DNA of 64,000 bases. Origin: Siderastrea siderea (taxonomy: Eukaryota; Cnidaria; Anthozoa; Scleractinia; Rhizangiidae). Below, in pieces: positions 47,282-60,135 of this stretch. How positions within the stretch are numbered: position 1 is the first letter of the stretch; each line of letters starts with the position of its first letter. The notes beneath the pieces were generated by a model. It did not search any database, had not been told where the DNA came from, and saw only the letters and a program-made list of their open reading frames with translations. The stretch is taken from NCBI GenBank assembly GCA_964030785.1, contig CAXIQD010000330.1, forward strand, positions 1 to 64,000. The letters are read 5' to 3'. A program made the position numbers and the translations under genes.

Positions 47282-48195
47282 GAAGTGTTCAACTTCGGGA
47301 CATCGTCAACAAAGGTTTTAAACAGATTATTTTATATATGTTCGCTGTGTCAGGCAAAGTTATCTTCTGCCTCCTTTAAAATTCATATTAAAATTAGAAA
47401 TTCTTGCATTTAGCATCTGATTGAGGGTATACCAGTTTGTAATTTACAAGTGAAATTTTCAAATTTCGATGATCATTTAACTTGTTAACACCACTATCAA
47501 CACTGCCGTAACCAATTTGGTTCCCCACAGAGGATTTTGTTAAAATTTGCATGACACAAAGAACAATAGAGCTATCTGTTTTACTATCATTTTTGGGCAA
47601 TTTTATTTTTCATCCAATCAGAAAGCCGGATTTTAATTACTTAATTAGAAACAGACACCGGATGACCTCCTGCCGCTTTGCCGATTTTTCTATAGTTCTT
47701 ACGCAAAGTGTACATGCAACAAAATGTGATTCGGTTACGTGTCTTTTTAACTTGCTGTTTCTTATGTACAATGCAATTCTTTGAGTGTCTTTGTGGAGCC
47801 CCTTTGAGTGCTCCTTTTGTTTCACTCGTCCATCAATAGTTATTTTGTTATTGTTTTGTTTTGTTGTTTTCGGCGATCAGGGAAGCATTATGCAAGTTTT
47901 TTTTATAATTATTTTTTTTATTTTTTGGGAAAAATTAACATTTACACATAAATCAAAAGGGATTGAAAAGTTCGCCGTCCAGACGTTTTTGTTGTTGTTG
48001 TTGTTGTTGTTGTTAGCCTTACTCATTAGTTTCCTGCGATACGATGTAAGTAGGTTTCATTCTAAACGATCCTTTCCGTTTCTCCGCTAGCGGAAAAACC
48101 AAGCCCTGGAAATATCTTTGACACACAAATATGTTTGAAGCTTGGCCATTGCACGATATAAATTTGACTTTACCTTGTGGCTAATAAACTTAACA

Positions 48196-48894
48196 ATAAT
48201 TGTCTTGTTTAATACCTGTGATGTTTAATTTCTGGAGATTTCAATGCCCTGTGGTGAAACAGCAACTGATTGAGGGCGTTCGCAACTTTAAGCACTACTT
48301 CTTCGGTGTATGCACTTTCGAGGATTCCGTGGATCTCTAAACTATTCTTGCGAGTTTATTGCTCCAAGTGACAAGTGATCTTGAATAGTAAAGAGCTTAT
48401 AAATTTCTTCGCCGGATTACTTGTTTGGCAGTGTCCAGTTCTTTCTGACAATGGTTAGTTGTTTGCTGTAGTGAATGCTTTATCGAAGCTATGTCGCTTT
48501 TCGGTCGTTGTACTTCAGGCTTCAACTTAGTCAATACCGCTGCATCATCGCAATATTTTTTTCCAAGAGGATGTTATGGACAGTTATTTGAACGTCTACC
48601 AGCATTTTGCGTAATTCACTTTAAGTGCCTTCGTCATTTGCGTTCGGCCGCCATATTTTCTCGTTTAGACTTGGTCAGGTCCTCATCTGGTAACCCACGT
48701 TCTTCTAGTTTGTGCTTTTTACCTATCCTAGAAATCAGCAAAAGTTTAGCTCCTTACTTTCCATTATGTGCCAAAGAAGTTTCATGTAGCTTTTTCAAAG
48801 AAAGCAAATTGAGAACAAAGACTCTTGCTGAGTCAAAGATCGTGCCGCCGCACGCTGTGCCTACAAGCAAACAACTAAACAAGTGCATTAGTCA
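48196..48894 (-). pseudogene. Decayed LINE ORF1 fragment
   Basis: On the minus strand, near 48280-48350, one frame reads RKNSLEIHGILESAYTEE followed by VVLKVANALNQ, the pattern after the coiled coil in ORF1 proteins of L1-like LINEs (R-N-L-I-GIPE). Upstream minus-strand sequence reads LTKLKPEVQRPKSDIASIKH, coiled-coil-like. Several stops and frame changes. The 147-codon plus-strand frame at 48491-48934 is antisense to this. Confidence 0.45.
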
Positions 48895-49210
48895 GGTCAA
48901 TAAGTGTGCTTACCTCAGAGAATCTACGGATTGAATGAGTAGCTGAACAAAAATTGGGCGTTTAAATAAAAGCAAAGAGGATTTAAATGTCATTAGTTTG
49001 TATGTTGCTGTGTCTTATGTGCAATTAAAAAAAAAATGTCTATGTAGCGCCCCTTTGAGTGCGCCCTTTTGAGACCAAAAGTTTTGTTTCATTCGTTGAT
49101 CAGTGATTAAGTTGTTATTGACTTTTTTTCTCGATCAGGACAGAACCTTGGGTCTTCAAATCTCGAATGTTCAATGCTTTTCGAATTTTTGTTCTTAAAT
49201 CTCAATGTTC
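48895..49210 (-). repeat. Inverted fragment of the duplication unit
   Basis: Reversed, it matches the left part of units B and C: AGATTCTCTGAGGTAAGC, the GGGGCGC(T/C)ACA block, and AAGAACAAA with the adjacent GAACATT words. Confidence 0.7.
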
Positions 49211-49439
49211 AGTATTTCTAATACTTGTTTCTACTTCCAGTAAGGACAAACGGCGTTTCAGCTACGTTTCGGTACAGCTCTTACGCTGTATACAAAGTTA
49301 TTTATCATTACTAACTTTATTATTATTATTTTTATGTAAGCAAGGCCTTTCAATACACGACAGTGTGCATGCAGTAAATGAAGTTTTATTGTGAAATATA
49401 TTTGACTGCTGACTTTAACTTTCTTCGACTCTAAACCTA

Positions 49440-50320
49440 AAGCCTAGACTGGCAGTAAAAGCGTCAGTTGATGATGGTCCAAGCGGGTTGCATGGCAGAG
49501 TTGCCCAATATTTGTTCCATCAGTGTTATTTAAAAGAAGTTCTTGAAGGCACCGATCGGCCGCGGAAACTAAACCTGCTCTTAAGAACATTGGTTTGATG
49601 CACTTGTTAATCGTTGGCAGTTCAAAAGCCCAACAGTCGAGACGCACTGATTGGTAGATTCGAATGGACTCGCGTTCTTCAAATTCCTTTGGTCTGGAAT
49701 CTTGCACCGATCATGTTGAGAAAGCTACTTTTGAGACTTCCGGATCGCTTTTCTCGGAAAATATTGGAAGGATGAAGCTCTAATTTGGCTAGGACTGGAG
49801 CCTATTTTAGCTGAGGTAATTGACTGCAACCAAAATTAAAATGTCTATGATAGAGTCGAAAGAAAAGCCAGGCGTTAGCACTTGACTTTGAAGCACTATA
49901 AATTATGATAAAAATTTTATCCTTTAGAGTACAGCTCGAATCTAAATTCTTGAAGTGTTCGACTTCTTGACATCGTCAACAAAGGGTTTAAACAGATTAT
50001 TTTATATATGTTGGTGGTGTCAGGCAAAGTTATCTTCTGTTACCTTTTAAATTTACATTAGAATTAGAAATTTTTGTATTGCCATCTGATTGAGGGTGTA
50101 CCAGATTGTAATATACAGGTGAAATTGTCAATTTTCGATGATGATTTAACTTGTTGACACCACTATCAGCACTGCCGTAACCAATTTGGTTCCCTACATC
50201 CGATTTTGTTAAAATTTGCATGACATAAAGAACAACAGGTCTATCTATTTTACTATATATTTTTGGGCAATTTTATTTTTCATCCAATCAGAAAGCCGGA
50301 TTTTAATTACTTAATTGAAA
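49440..50320 (+). repeat. Segmental duplication unit D, part before the LINE
   Basis: From about 49495 it resembles 45090-45230 (CACCGATCG, GGAAACTAA). From 49790 it matches unit A downstream of the mini-gene (GAGCCTATTTTAGCTGAGG). It is interrupted at 50320 by the Tx1/L1-type LINE and resumes at 55812. Confidence 0.68.
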
Positions 50321-50458
50321 GGACTGGTGATGATGCCTCACTGAACGGACACGATTTTTGAGGCTCCATTGAAGGTTGAGCTAAATAGCTCATAAAACGT
50401 TGAAACCGCTTGAATTGTGTTCCGAATAACATCTATGTTCACTAATCTCTAGCAAGCT

Positions 50459-51323
50459 ATGGGAAAGACGCCAAAGAAGAGCCCAAAGAAACGAAGCGAC
50501 AACGCAAAACGTGCCAGGCCAAGCTCGACCGAAGAAGAACAATATGGCGGCAACGAAGACGTGTTGTACCTTGAGCTTTTTGACTTAATTAGAACATTGC
50601 AGGCAAAGGATAAAACCAAAGAAGAACAATTAAAAGGGCTCCAAGAACAACTCGACCAGGCTCGTGATGAGATTAAATCGCTAAAATCCAAAGTAGAGGA
50701 ATTAAAGGAATCGCTCGAATTCACGCAGAAGCAGCAAGATGAGGCGAATGACAAAATAGAGAGATGTGAATACGACCAGGACAGGCAAGAAGATGAATTA
50801 ATCAGGCAAAGCATTTACAGTAGGTATTCCGGAAACAGATGATGAAAGCTGCTCAGACCTAATTAAACACACCATGGTATCCAAGCTTAAGATGGACCAG
50901 AGGAAAGTAAACACGACCATGTTTTGTGGAGCCCACCGCCTCGGGAGGAGAAAGAGAGCAAGCAACAACAACAAACCGAGGCCGATTATAGTCAGGTTCA
51001 CATGCCGCGCTGACAGAGAGTCCACATGGCGTCAACGCTATAACCTTAAAGGGTCTTCAACCAGAATGGCGGAGGACTTACCGCAAAATGTTCGCGAGAT
51101 CAGGAGAGACGTCCTCGTGCCGGCCCTTAAAAATGCCAGAAAATGCGAGGGAACCAAGGCGACAATAATCGGCGATCGCTTACTAGTGAACGGTAAGCGA
51201 TATTCTTTCGACAAGATTCCAAGGAAATGGCAAAATGTCTCTCAGGCTCCCGATGATGAAATGCACAACGCAACTCATGATGAAGAACCTGAGCAAGCTC
51301 AAACAAGCCAAGTAAATGACTAA
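50459..51323 (+). CDS. LINE ORF1: coiled-coil RNA-binding protein, one frameshift
   Basis: The first frame (50459-50842) begins with a basic head (KTPKKSPKKRSDNAKRARP) and a long coiled coil from about residue 45 (QEQLDQARDEIKSLKSKVEE). The frame then changes between about 50805 and 50820: the second continues VGIPETDDESCSDLIK and reaches 51323. That part has the ORF1 RNA-binding pattern of L1-like elements (Transposase_22): AHRLG, RPIIVRF, a basic R-W-R segment, EDLPQNVREIRRDVLVPALK, then GDRLLVNGKRYS. ORF1 proteins coat the LINE RNA as trimers and act as chaperones in the ribonucleoprotein. A one-base indel is the likely cause of the break; ribosomal frameshifting is possible but unsupported. 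Confidence 0.8.
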
Positions 51324-51761
51324 TAGGTAGAGCAAAATAGTTTTAATTCATCTAATTTTGTTTTCTTGTGGAATATTACAAGCTTAGATAAAATTTCAAG
51401 TTTTAATTGAAGCCACTAACTCAAAATTGTGATCTCTGACAACAGCACTTGATAAAGTTGATGCATATGCTAGCCAGTCAAAAACGCCAAACCTCGTTAT
51501 CGCGGTGCGTTTTAAGGCCAATATTTGAGCCTCTTTTAGGTTATCTGTGTGTATTTTTGTTACATGTTTTTGGTAATTTTCCGTATGTTGTTCGTTTTGG
51601 TTTGCCCAAAATGCTATCAAGCTCAATATTATTCTTAGTATGTTTACATTACACTACAAATTATGCTAGTTTTGTATATCGCACGTCTAATGAAGCTTTC
51701 AAAGTCTCAGCCAATCGCATTCTCCTGAGCGTTACATTTTTGTTTTTCACGTACATAAATA

Positions 51762-54700
51762 ATGAATCTGCACGAGAATATAAATGTTAAGTGCGAATCG
51801 TTAAATGTGAGAGGTCTTAATAAGTCGATAAAACGACGCTCCATCTTCCGATGGGTGCACAACCAAAATAACCATTTCACATTCCTGCAGGAAACGTATA
51901 GTTCCAAAGAATGTGCCAACATATGGGAAGCTGAATGGGGCGGGAGAATTTTCTTTAGCCATGGCTCAACTCACAGCAAAGGTGTCATGACACTTATAAA
52001 CCCGAAATTAGACTTCAAATTAGAAAAAATGATTTCCGACAAAAACGGTAGATACATCATTTTAGACGTAATCGTTGACGAAACCCATTTAATACTTGTG
52101 AATATTTACGCCCCAAACGATCTTAATCAACAACTCGTTTTTTTTAAAGACCTGCATGATCGTCTACAGGAATTTGCACAGGAGAACATTATAATAGCCG
52201 GGGATTTTAATTGCGCTTTGGCTGACAAAGACAAGAAAGGTGGAAACCCAGTGTCAAAGAAAACTCCGGTAATTAAGGAAATTGAACGAATCATGCATGT
52301 CTACAACTTAACTGATATCTGGCGCAACTTAAACCCAAATACGGAATGTTTTACTTGGAGAAACAAAGCGCTTAAAATCCAATGCCGACTTGACTACTTT
52401 CTCATTTCTAACGATCTCAACAGCCTAGTAACATCCTGTACAATCTTGAATTCTCCAGAAACCGATCACTCTGCAATCACACTACATCTCAAATCAGAGG
52501 ATCTAAAGCAAGATAGAGGCCCGGGCTTCTGGAAATTTAATAACTCATTACTACAAGACTCCGAGTACGTTACCATTCTTCAAGAAAATATAAAGGATTC
52601 TAAAGAAAAATACTCTGCTATTGAAGATTTAGGGCTAAAATGGGACCTAATTAAAATGGAAATCCGGGGTTTTACAATTAAATATTCCAAGATGAAAGCA
52701 AAGAAACGCGAAAATGAAGAAATGGCGCTAAAAAAGAAAGCAGAAAAGCTGTTGTTAGAATCCGGAAAGAATCCGAAGGACAAACGAATACTAAATGAGC
52801 TTTACGCGACTAATTTACGTCTACAGAACATAATGCATCATAAGACAAAAGGCGCTATTCTCAGAAGTAAAGCACGATGGCATGAACATGGTGAACGTAA
52901 CACCAGATATTTCTTTAACCTTGAAAAGCGAAACCACTGTAGGAAAACGGTGACAAAATTGAAACTTGGTGAAAATAAATACACAAAAAATCAGTTTGAG
53001 ATTTTACAAGAAGAGAAACGTTTTTACGAATCACTTTACAAATCCCAAAACATAGACAACAGCATCTTCCTCGCTTCCAAGTTTTTCAATCCCGAGAACG
53101 TATCACCATTATCGCAAGAAGAAAAAGAGTCGTGTGAAGGCCTCCTCTCAGAAAACGAGTGTTTCAACGCTATTAAAGAGTTTAAGAATAATAAATCTCC
53201 TGGCACTGATGGATTTACAGCGGAGTTTTATAAGTTCTTTTGGCCAGAACTAAAAACCGAAATGACTTCTAGTTTCAATTACGCTTTCCAGAATGGATCA
53301 CTGTCAATAAGTCAGCGACGCGGAATTATCTCTCTCATTCCTAAAAAAAATAAAGATAAAACGCTCCTAGAAAATCTTAGACCAATTTCACTCCTCAACG
53401 TGGATTATAAAATTTTGACTAAAGCAATTGCGAAGAGACTAGAAAAAGTACTACCTAGCATTATCAACCCTGACCAAACCGGATACGTCAAGGGTCGTTA
53501 CATCGGTGAAAATATAAGGCTAATTCAAGACCTCATGTTTTACACAAAAATGTTGGATAAACCAGGCGTCGCAATATTTTTGGACTTCCGAAAAGCTTTC
53601 GATACAATTGAATGGAATTACATCAACGCTGCTCTAAAACTTTTCAATTTTGGACCGGACCTATTAAATTGGTTCACCGTATTATATAATCAAGTGTCCA
53701 GTTGTGTCCTAAACAATGGTCATGCATCTGAATTCTTCCTCCTGCAACGAGGAGTAAGACAAGGTTGTCCGTTATCTGGTCTTTTATTCGTAATCGGAAT
53801 TGAATTATTTGCCAGAGCGTTAAAAAATGACCACACAATCAACGGCATCGAAGTAGAACAAAAGGAAATTAAAGTTACGCAATACGCTGATGATACCACA
53901 GTCTTCGTGCGTGACCGTGAGTCGGTAACGCAGCTTCTAAAACTCTTAGAAGAATTCAAAATGAGTTGTGGACTGGAAATTAATACCACCAAAACAGAGG
54001 CGTTGTGGCTAGGTTCCTGGCGAAACAACAAGGAAACTCCTTATAATTTCAAATGGCCGAGGGAGCCTGTGCACGCCCTTGGTGTGCACTTCTCTTACGA
54101 CGAACAACAGGCGAATAAGTTAAACTTCGAAGAAAAGGCTCGCAATTTAGAAACAATACTTAATGCCTGGAGAAGAAGAAACCTTACTTTGATCGGTAGA
54201 ATAAAAATCGTGAAAACCCTGGGAGTAGCTAAACTCATATATGGTACATCCGTTTTATCCATTCCAGAGCATTTTGCAGAGAGAGTCAACAAGCTTATCT
54301 TTAACTTCATATGGGAAGGTAAAACCGCAAAAATTAAAAAGAAGACGATCATTGCCGAAAAGAATCATGGTGGATTAAAGATGTTAGACTTCGAAATAAT
54401 GGAGAAAGCTCTGAAAATCGCTTGGATTAAAAGAATACATGAACAAAGCGATGCTTCCTGGAAAACAATTCCCGAACAAGCAACAAGTCATTATGGTGGT
54501 CTTTCGTTTTTAATAAAGTGCCGTTACGACACTAAGCTACTCGACCTACGAAAACTCCCTGGTTTCTATCATTCCGTACTAAAGTATTGGCAAGAATATA
54601 AACATTTAACCTCCTTTGAGGAAAAGAACCCGGAAAATGAGATCATTTGGAACAACTCTAGTATCCTGGTTGACCAAAAGCCGATTTTTTATAGCGCCTG

Positions 54701-55511
54701 GTTTAAAAAGGAAATTATACATGTCAAGGACCTGTTAAATGAAAATCGAGATTTCCTCTCTCTAGCTGACTTTAAACAAAAATTCAAGGTCAACAACCCA
54801 TTCACTATGTATTACGGTCTCATCAGAGCTATCCCGATCAGTTGGAAAATGTCAATTCGAAATTCATCTCGCAATACCCAGAGCTCCCCTTCTGAAACCA
54901 CACTATCAACAACAGTCATCTCCACTCGAGGGGCGTATAATGCTATTCTTGCTAGACGTTCTGCGACACCAACAAATGAAACTAAAATTTTGAAATACGG
55001 GTTTAATACAGAAAATATTCACAACATTTATTTACTCCCTTTCCGGGTTACCACAGAGGCAAAGCTAATTGCTTTCCAGTTCAAAATAATACATAATATT
55101 CTGCCTACTCGTGTCAGCCTACTCCGTGCTGGCCTAGTAGACGACGACATTTGCCCTATTTGCAATTCCGAGAGGCAATCACTTGCTCATATGTTCTATA
55201 GTTGCAGGGAATCGTAAATCTTTTGGGAACAGTTTACTCAATGGTGGAGCGAAAAATTTCTCGAAAAAATAACTTTATCAGAAGGTACGATTTTATTTGG
55301 GTGGCACCAAAACACCAGCAACGAGCGAGAGCTCAATTACATTCTTCTTATTGCAAAATACCATATTTTTGCAACTTGTATCTGCGAGGACAAGCTGAGC
55401 TTTGATCGCTTTCTTTTAAGACTGAAATCGAAATTAGAAGTTTTACGTAAAGTAGCCATAGCAAACAAAACGCTTCATAAATACAATGCTACTTGGGCAC
55501 CTATACTGTAG
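51762..55511 (+). CDS. LINE ORF2: AP endonuclease and reverse transcriptase, in-frame TAA near the end
   Basis: Open from ATG 51762 to TAA 55215-55217 (1,151 codons). The same frame then continues cleanly for 97 codons to TAG at 55509-55511, so the TAA is probably a point mutation. The N-terminal endonuclease (about residues 1-240) has NVRGL, QETY, NIYAPN, GDFNCAL, the DYFLIS catalytic region and a final TDHSAI. The reverse transcriptase (about 470-770) has SPGTDGFTAEFYKFFW, RPISLLNVDYKI, DQTGYVKGR, FLDFRKAFDT, RQGCPLSGLLF, catalytic YADD (about 707) and a following LGVHF. The C-terminal CPICNSERQSLAHMFYSC is the zinc motif usual for L1/Tx1 elements. The protein nicks target DNA and copies the LINE RNA at the nick. 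The first TAA falls right after the zinc motif. Confidence 0.93.
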
Positions 55512-55811
55512 GTTAATTTTTTTTTTTTGTTTTTTGTTTTTTTTTGTTTTTCCCTTCTTCTGTTTTACTTACATTCTTTATTGCTTGTTAATGTCAATCC
55601 TTAATTTATTTAACTGTGTTGTAGTTTATCTGTAGTGTATTTATATATACACACAGTATATATTTTGTATGTAGTGTAGGTATTGTTAGTGTTATTTGTT
55701 TGTTTTTTTTTGTTTTTTTTTTGTTTTTTTTTTTGTTTTTGTTTTTTTTTTTTTTTTTACTGTTTGTAACGTAAGTTTCTGCAAATAAATAAAAAAAAAA
55801 AAAAATTGAAA

Positions 55812-56690
55812 ACAGACACTGGATGACTTCCTGCCGCGTTGCCGATTTTTCTATAGCCTCCCACCCAGTCGTTTTTAGGGGAGTCGTATTGAGTAATACA
55901 ACTCCCCTAAAAATGACTGCGTGGGAGGGTAATTTCTCTAGAGCTCTTACGCAAAGTGTAACAAAATATCATTCGGTTACATGTCTTATTAACTTGCTGT
56001 TTCTTATGTACAATTCTTTGAATGTCTTTGTGTCGCCCCCTTGAGCGCGCCCTTTTGAGAACAAAAGTGTTGTTACACTCGTTGATCAATAGTTATTTTG
56101 CTATTGTTTTGTGTTGCTTTTCTTTTCTTTTTTCCGCTATCAGGGAACCATAATGCAGTCTTTTTTTTTGCTTCATTTGCTTTGATGTCGCAGATAATGA
56201 ACCTCCCCACGAGGTCCGTATAAACTCCTTGGAATTGTAAATTAAAATTATTATTGAAAAGAAAACAAACACCTGCTTTGCTGCTTTCATAAGAAGTGAA
56301 AACAGTTGTGTGGTAGAGTTACCAAATATTTGTTTTATGTTAGTTATCTGAAGTCGACTGATAAAGTCACCGATCGATCGTGGAAACTAAACCCGCTCTC
56401 AAGAACAAAACTTTGATAGGCTTATTAATCACTAATTACTTTGCTTTAAATGCTTATTTAGTACCCCTTTTAGTGCTCTCTAAATGAAAAAAAAAACATT
56501 GTTAAGGCTTTTTTTAGTCTCCTGGGACCGAGGCTGGACGGGGGCGGGATCCACCCACCTCCTTAACTCCTAGAATGTTCAGGCTATGACAACGAAACTT
56601 AGAGAGCAGATAGTACGTCCAAAACTCTTTTCTCTGAGGTGCGAAGTCATGTTCTTGAACGGCAATCTTGGATTTCTTGATTTTTCCAGA
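55812..56690 (+). repeat. Segmental duplication unit D, part after the LINE
   Basis: Matches 44575-45465 of unit A almost throughout, including the hairpin MITE. Confidence 0.82.
55854..55931. mobile_element. Hairpin MITE, unit D copy
   Basis: Same element at the same site as 44621-44700, with flanks ATTTTTCTA (55845-55853) and ATTTCTCTA (55932-55940). Confidence 0.85.
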
Positions 56691-56704
56691 TGAACTCACC
56701 AGCT

Positions 56705-59700
56705 AGCTTAGGTGTTATGTAATAGAACAATTTTCAAAACAAGAAGGAGTCGTAAAACCAAACCCAAGGAAATTACTCTCATAAGACGCAGACATTCAAA
56801 CAAACCAATGAGAACACGTAGCAAATATATTGTGACCAGTGCCAAGCGTCAGAAAACACTTGGTTGCGAGTGCGAAACACTTGGTCGTGTACGCCCCCAA
56901 GTCTACTTACAGTCGCAGTTGGCTGACAAATTGTTTGAAGACAGTATCCCAGTACAAAGGGGTTTCCAGTCATAGCCTTGTCGCTCTCTTCACGGCCCAG
57001 AAATGTATAATTTGTTGTTGTCGTTGTTGTTGTTGTTTTTATTTTTAGCGTGTGTGTGTTCTTTTTTTGTTTTATGTTTGCTTTCTTTTAACTGTTCTTG
57101 ATCGTGAGTCACGGTAAGAATTGCAAACACTGAACATTAAGATTTAAGAACAAAGAATCGAAAGGCTTTGAACATTCCAGATTTGAAGACCTGAAAACAA
57201 TAAGAAACAAGTTGCCAAGATTTGATGATGCTGCCCTGATCGTGGGAAAAAACAAGTCAATAACAAAATAATTAGTGATAAAGGAGGAAACAAAACTTTT
57301 GTTTTCAAAAGCACTCAAAGAGAAGCCAGATAGACATTAATTCAAAGAATCCTTTTTATTGTACATAAGACACGGTAACTTAAAAAGACATGTCCAGTGT
57401 GACATTTAAGTTTCCAATATTGCGTAATGCTGCCCTGATCGTGGAAAAAACAAAAACAAATGAATAACAAAATAATTAATGACAAACGAGTGAAACAAAT
57501 CTTTCGTCAAAGGGCGCGCTCAAAGGGGCGCCACATATACTTTCAAAGAATTCTTTTTACTGTCCATAAGACTCGGCAACTTAAAAAGATATGTCACTGT
57601 ATGACATTTAAATCCTCTTTGCTTTTATTTAAAAGCCCAATTTTCGTTCAGTTATTCATTCAATCCCCTGGATTCTCTGAGGTAAGCACACTAATTGGCA
57701 TGGCTTATGCACTCGTTTAGTTCGAAATGCTTCAGATTTCTTGTCACTCTTCAATTCTAAGTTCAATTGCGCTCTTTTTTTAGGAAGCAGTAACATTAAG
57801 ATAAGCGGCAGACTAAGCAGGTATTTAATTTTTTATCCTTGTATATAAATACAATTTGTTGGTTTTTAAAAATGAAAAAGAAAGATTTCGGATATAATTT
57901 CTAGTTTCATTTTCATCTTTCGGTAGGTGTTTTTCTGTATAGCATAAAGTTACCTTTGTGTATTTCTATCAAACTATTTTTTACATCTTGGAGAAGAAAA
58001 ATATATTTCTCTCCGGTTCTAGCAAGCTTTTAAACTAATATCGAAGTAATTTTCAAGTAAAATCCTTTCTTTTTTGGCGTGAAAAACTGAGATTTAGTTC
58101 TGGAGTTTTCTATCCAAGTGTTCACTCCATTTTAGTTCATTTTTGAGCGAATCTTGAACTCAGCCGGTAAAAAGACAAACTGACTTACGTAGGCGAGGCA
58201 AGTCAGCAATGCGAGTGCTGTTTGAAGGTGAAAATGTCAGGCCAGCTCAACGCAGAAACGGCACAGTTTGGCCAACCTAGCTATTCAGGAGTGCGAAATC
58301 ATGACTTGTCTTTTCTAGCCAAAATTGCCTTAAATAAGAAAAGTAAAATACTTTCCTTCTCAAACAACGAGCGTTCAGTGATATTGCTCTTTAGTTGTAA
58401 GTAAAAATATAAATTCCACTTTCACCGTGAAAAGTGGTCGTTACGTAACAATTGGAAGATCATGGAATATTTCTCGGCAGTCTTCAGGAAATTATATTTA
58501 GTCATTGGTAGTCATCGTAAAATGAGCGAAAACGTCCGTGTGTTCTTTGTACCATCTACAAAAATTCAAGAGAAAGCCGTGAAACTTTCACCATCTTATT
58601 TTTAAGATGTCATGGAATTAATACACCTTCCACTGATTAAGACGAAATAACCACAGAGCACACGGGAAGGTGAGGTGTCCAATGATATTTCAGTTAATCA
58701 ATGGGTCTTTAAACATGTTAAAGGGAAAAAGTCCATAGAATGACGATTTCATAGTCGGATTCCATTTATGTCGTTTTCACTGATTTGGTTCATCGACATA
58801 GTGTGCGTAAAATTCTCAGACACTTTGCATCAGTCACCGTTGAAGAGTATGAAACTTACGCCGCAGGACTGGAGCCTATTTTATCTGAGGTAATTGACTG
58901 CAACCAAAATGTCTCAATGAAACAAAGATTCCTTTTTGAAGTTAAAATGTCTATGATGGATTCGAAAGAAAAGCCAGACGTTAGCGCTTGACTTTGAAGC
59001 ACTATCAATCTTAATAAATATTTTATTCTTTAGAGTACAGCTCGAATCTAAATTCTTGAAGTGTTCAACTTGGGGAAATCGTCAACAAAGGTTTTAAACA
59101 GATTATTTTATATATGTTCGTTGTGTCAGGCAAAGTTATCTTCTGCCACCTTTAAAATTCATGTTAGAATTAGAAATTCTTGCATTTAGCATCTGATTGA
59201 GGGTGTACCAGTTTATAATTTACAAGTGAAATTGTCAAATTTCGATGATCAATTAACTTGTTAACACCACTAACAACACTACTGTAACCAATTTGGTTCC
59301 CCACATACGATTTTGTACATGTTAAAATTTGCATGACATAAAGAACAATAGAGCTATCTGTTTTACTATCATTTTTGGGCAATTTTATTTTTCATCCAAT
59401 CAGAAAGCCGGATTTTAATTACTCAATTAGAAACAGACACCGGATGACCTCCTGCCGCTTTGCGATTTTTCTATAGTTCTTACGCGAAGTGTAACAAAAT
59501 GTCATTCAGTTACGTGTCTTTTTAACTTGCTGTTTCTTATGTACTATTCTTTGAATGTCTTTGTGGAGCCCCTTTGAGTGCCCCTTTTGTTTCACTCGTC
59601 CATCAATAGTTATTTTGTTATTGTTTTGTTTTGTTTTTTTTCAGCGATCAGGGAAGCATCATGCAAGTTTTTTTTATAATTATTTTTTTATTTTTTGGGA

Positions 59701-59995
59701 AAAAGGCGGAAAACTTTACATTAACATTTACACATAAATCAAAAGGGATTGAAGAGTTCGCCGTCCAGACGTTTTGTTGTTGTTGTTGTTGTTGTTGTGG
59801 TTGTTGTTGTTGTTAGCCTTACTCATTAGTTTCCTGCGATACGATGTTAGTAGGTTTCATTCTAAACGATCCTTTCCGTTTCTCCTGGCGGAAAAACCAA
59901 GCCCTGGAAATATGTTTGACACTTTGATATCATTAAGCTTGGCCATTGCACGATGTAAATTTGACTTTACATTGTGGCTAATAAACTTAACCCTA
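56705..59995 (+). repeat. Segmental duplication unit C
   Basis: Full counterpart of unit B without B's 540-bp deletion. It contains long inverted repeats (57225-57600 against 59500-59680) and a mini-gene copy, and ends with the same TAATAAACTTAAC words as B. Confidence 0.82.
57620..59051 (+). pseudogene. Mini-gene copy in unit C, acceptor lost
   Basis: Leader donor at 57681, 37-nt exon 57784-57820, MSG exon 58234-58290, second coding exon 58788-58889 (VHRHSVRKILRHFASVTVEE...), and a terminal piece 59034-59051. The acceptor before 58788 is TG rather than AG, so normal splicing should fail. The protein differs from unit A at a handful of residues. Confidence 0.4.
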
Positions 59996-60018
59996 TTGAC
60001 AGCGGTCTCACCGTAGCG

Positions 60019-60028
60019 TATATAAGGA
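60019..60028 (+). promoter_or_regulatory. TATA box
   Basis: GTATATAAGG about 108 bp upstream of the ATG at 60136, just beyond the end of duplication unit C. Confidence 0.45.
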
Positions 60029-60135
60029 GAATACATTATGAATTCACTCTCTTTTCTCGCACACCCGTGTCCTGTACACGTCTTGTTGTTCTGCTCTAAA
60101 GACTCCCTGACACGTCGTGTGCCTTTCTTCGCGCT

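Larger units (their letters stand above)
45470..48195 (+). repeat. Segmental duplication unit B
   Basis: Homologous to units A and C. Relative to C it lacks about 540 bp (the MSG exon region) at about 46858. Its end matches C up to TAATAAACTTAAC. Confidence 0.8.
50321..55803 (+). mobile_element. Nearly full-length Tx1/L1-type LINE, about 5.5 kb
   Basis: Flanked by AATTGAAA (50313-50320 and 55804-55811). The interrupted sequence TTAATT...AAACAGACACCGG is uninterrupted in the other units, which confirms the insertion limits. It has a short 5' leader, ORF1 (50459-51323), ORF2 (51762-55511), a T-rich 3' region and a terminal A-rich tract ending at 55803. Its length and preserved ORFs suggest recent arrival; three small lesions are described with the ORFs. 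Confidence 0.9.

Noticed and set aside
48491..48934. 147-codon plus-strand gene
   Set aside because: Antisense to a decayed LINE ORF1 fragment, and its 3' part runs into an inverted copy of the duplication unit.
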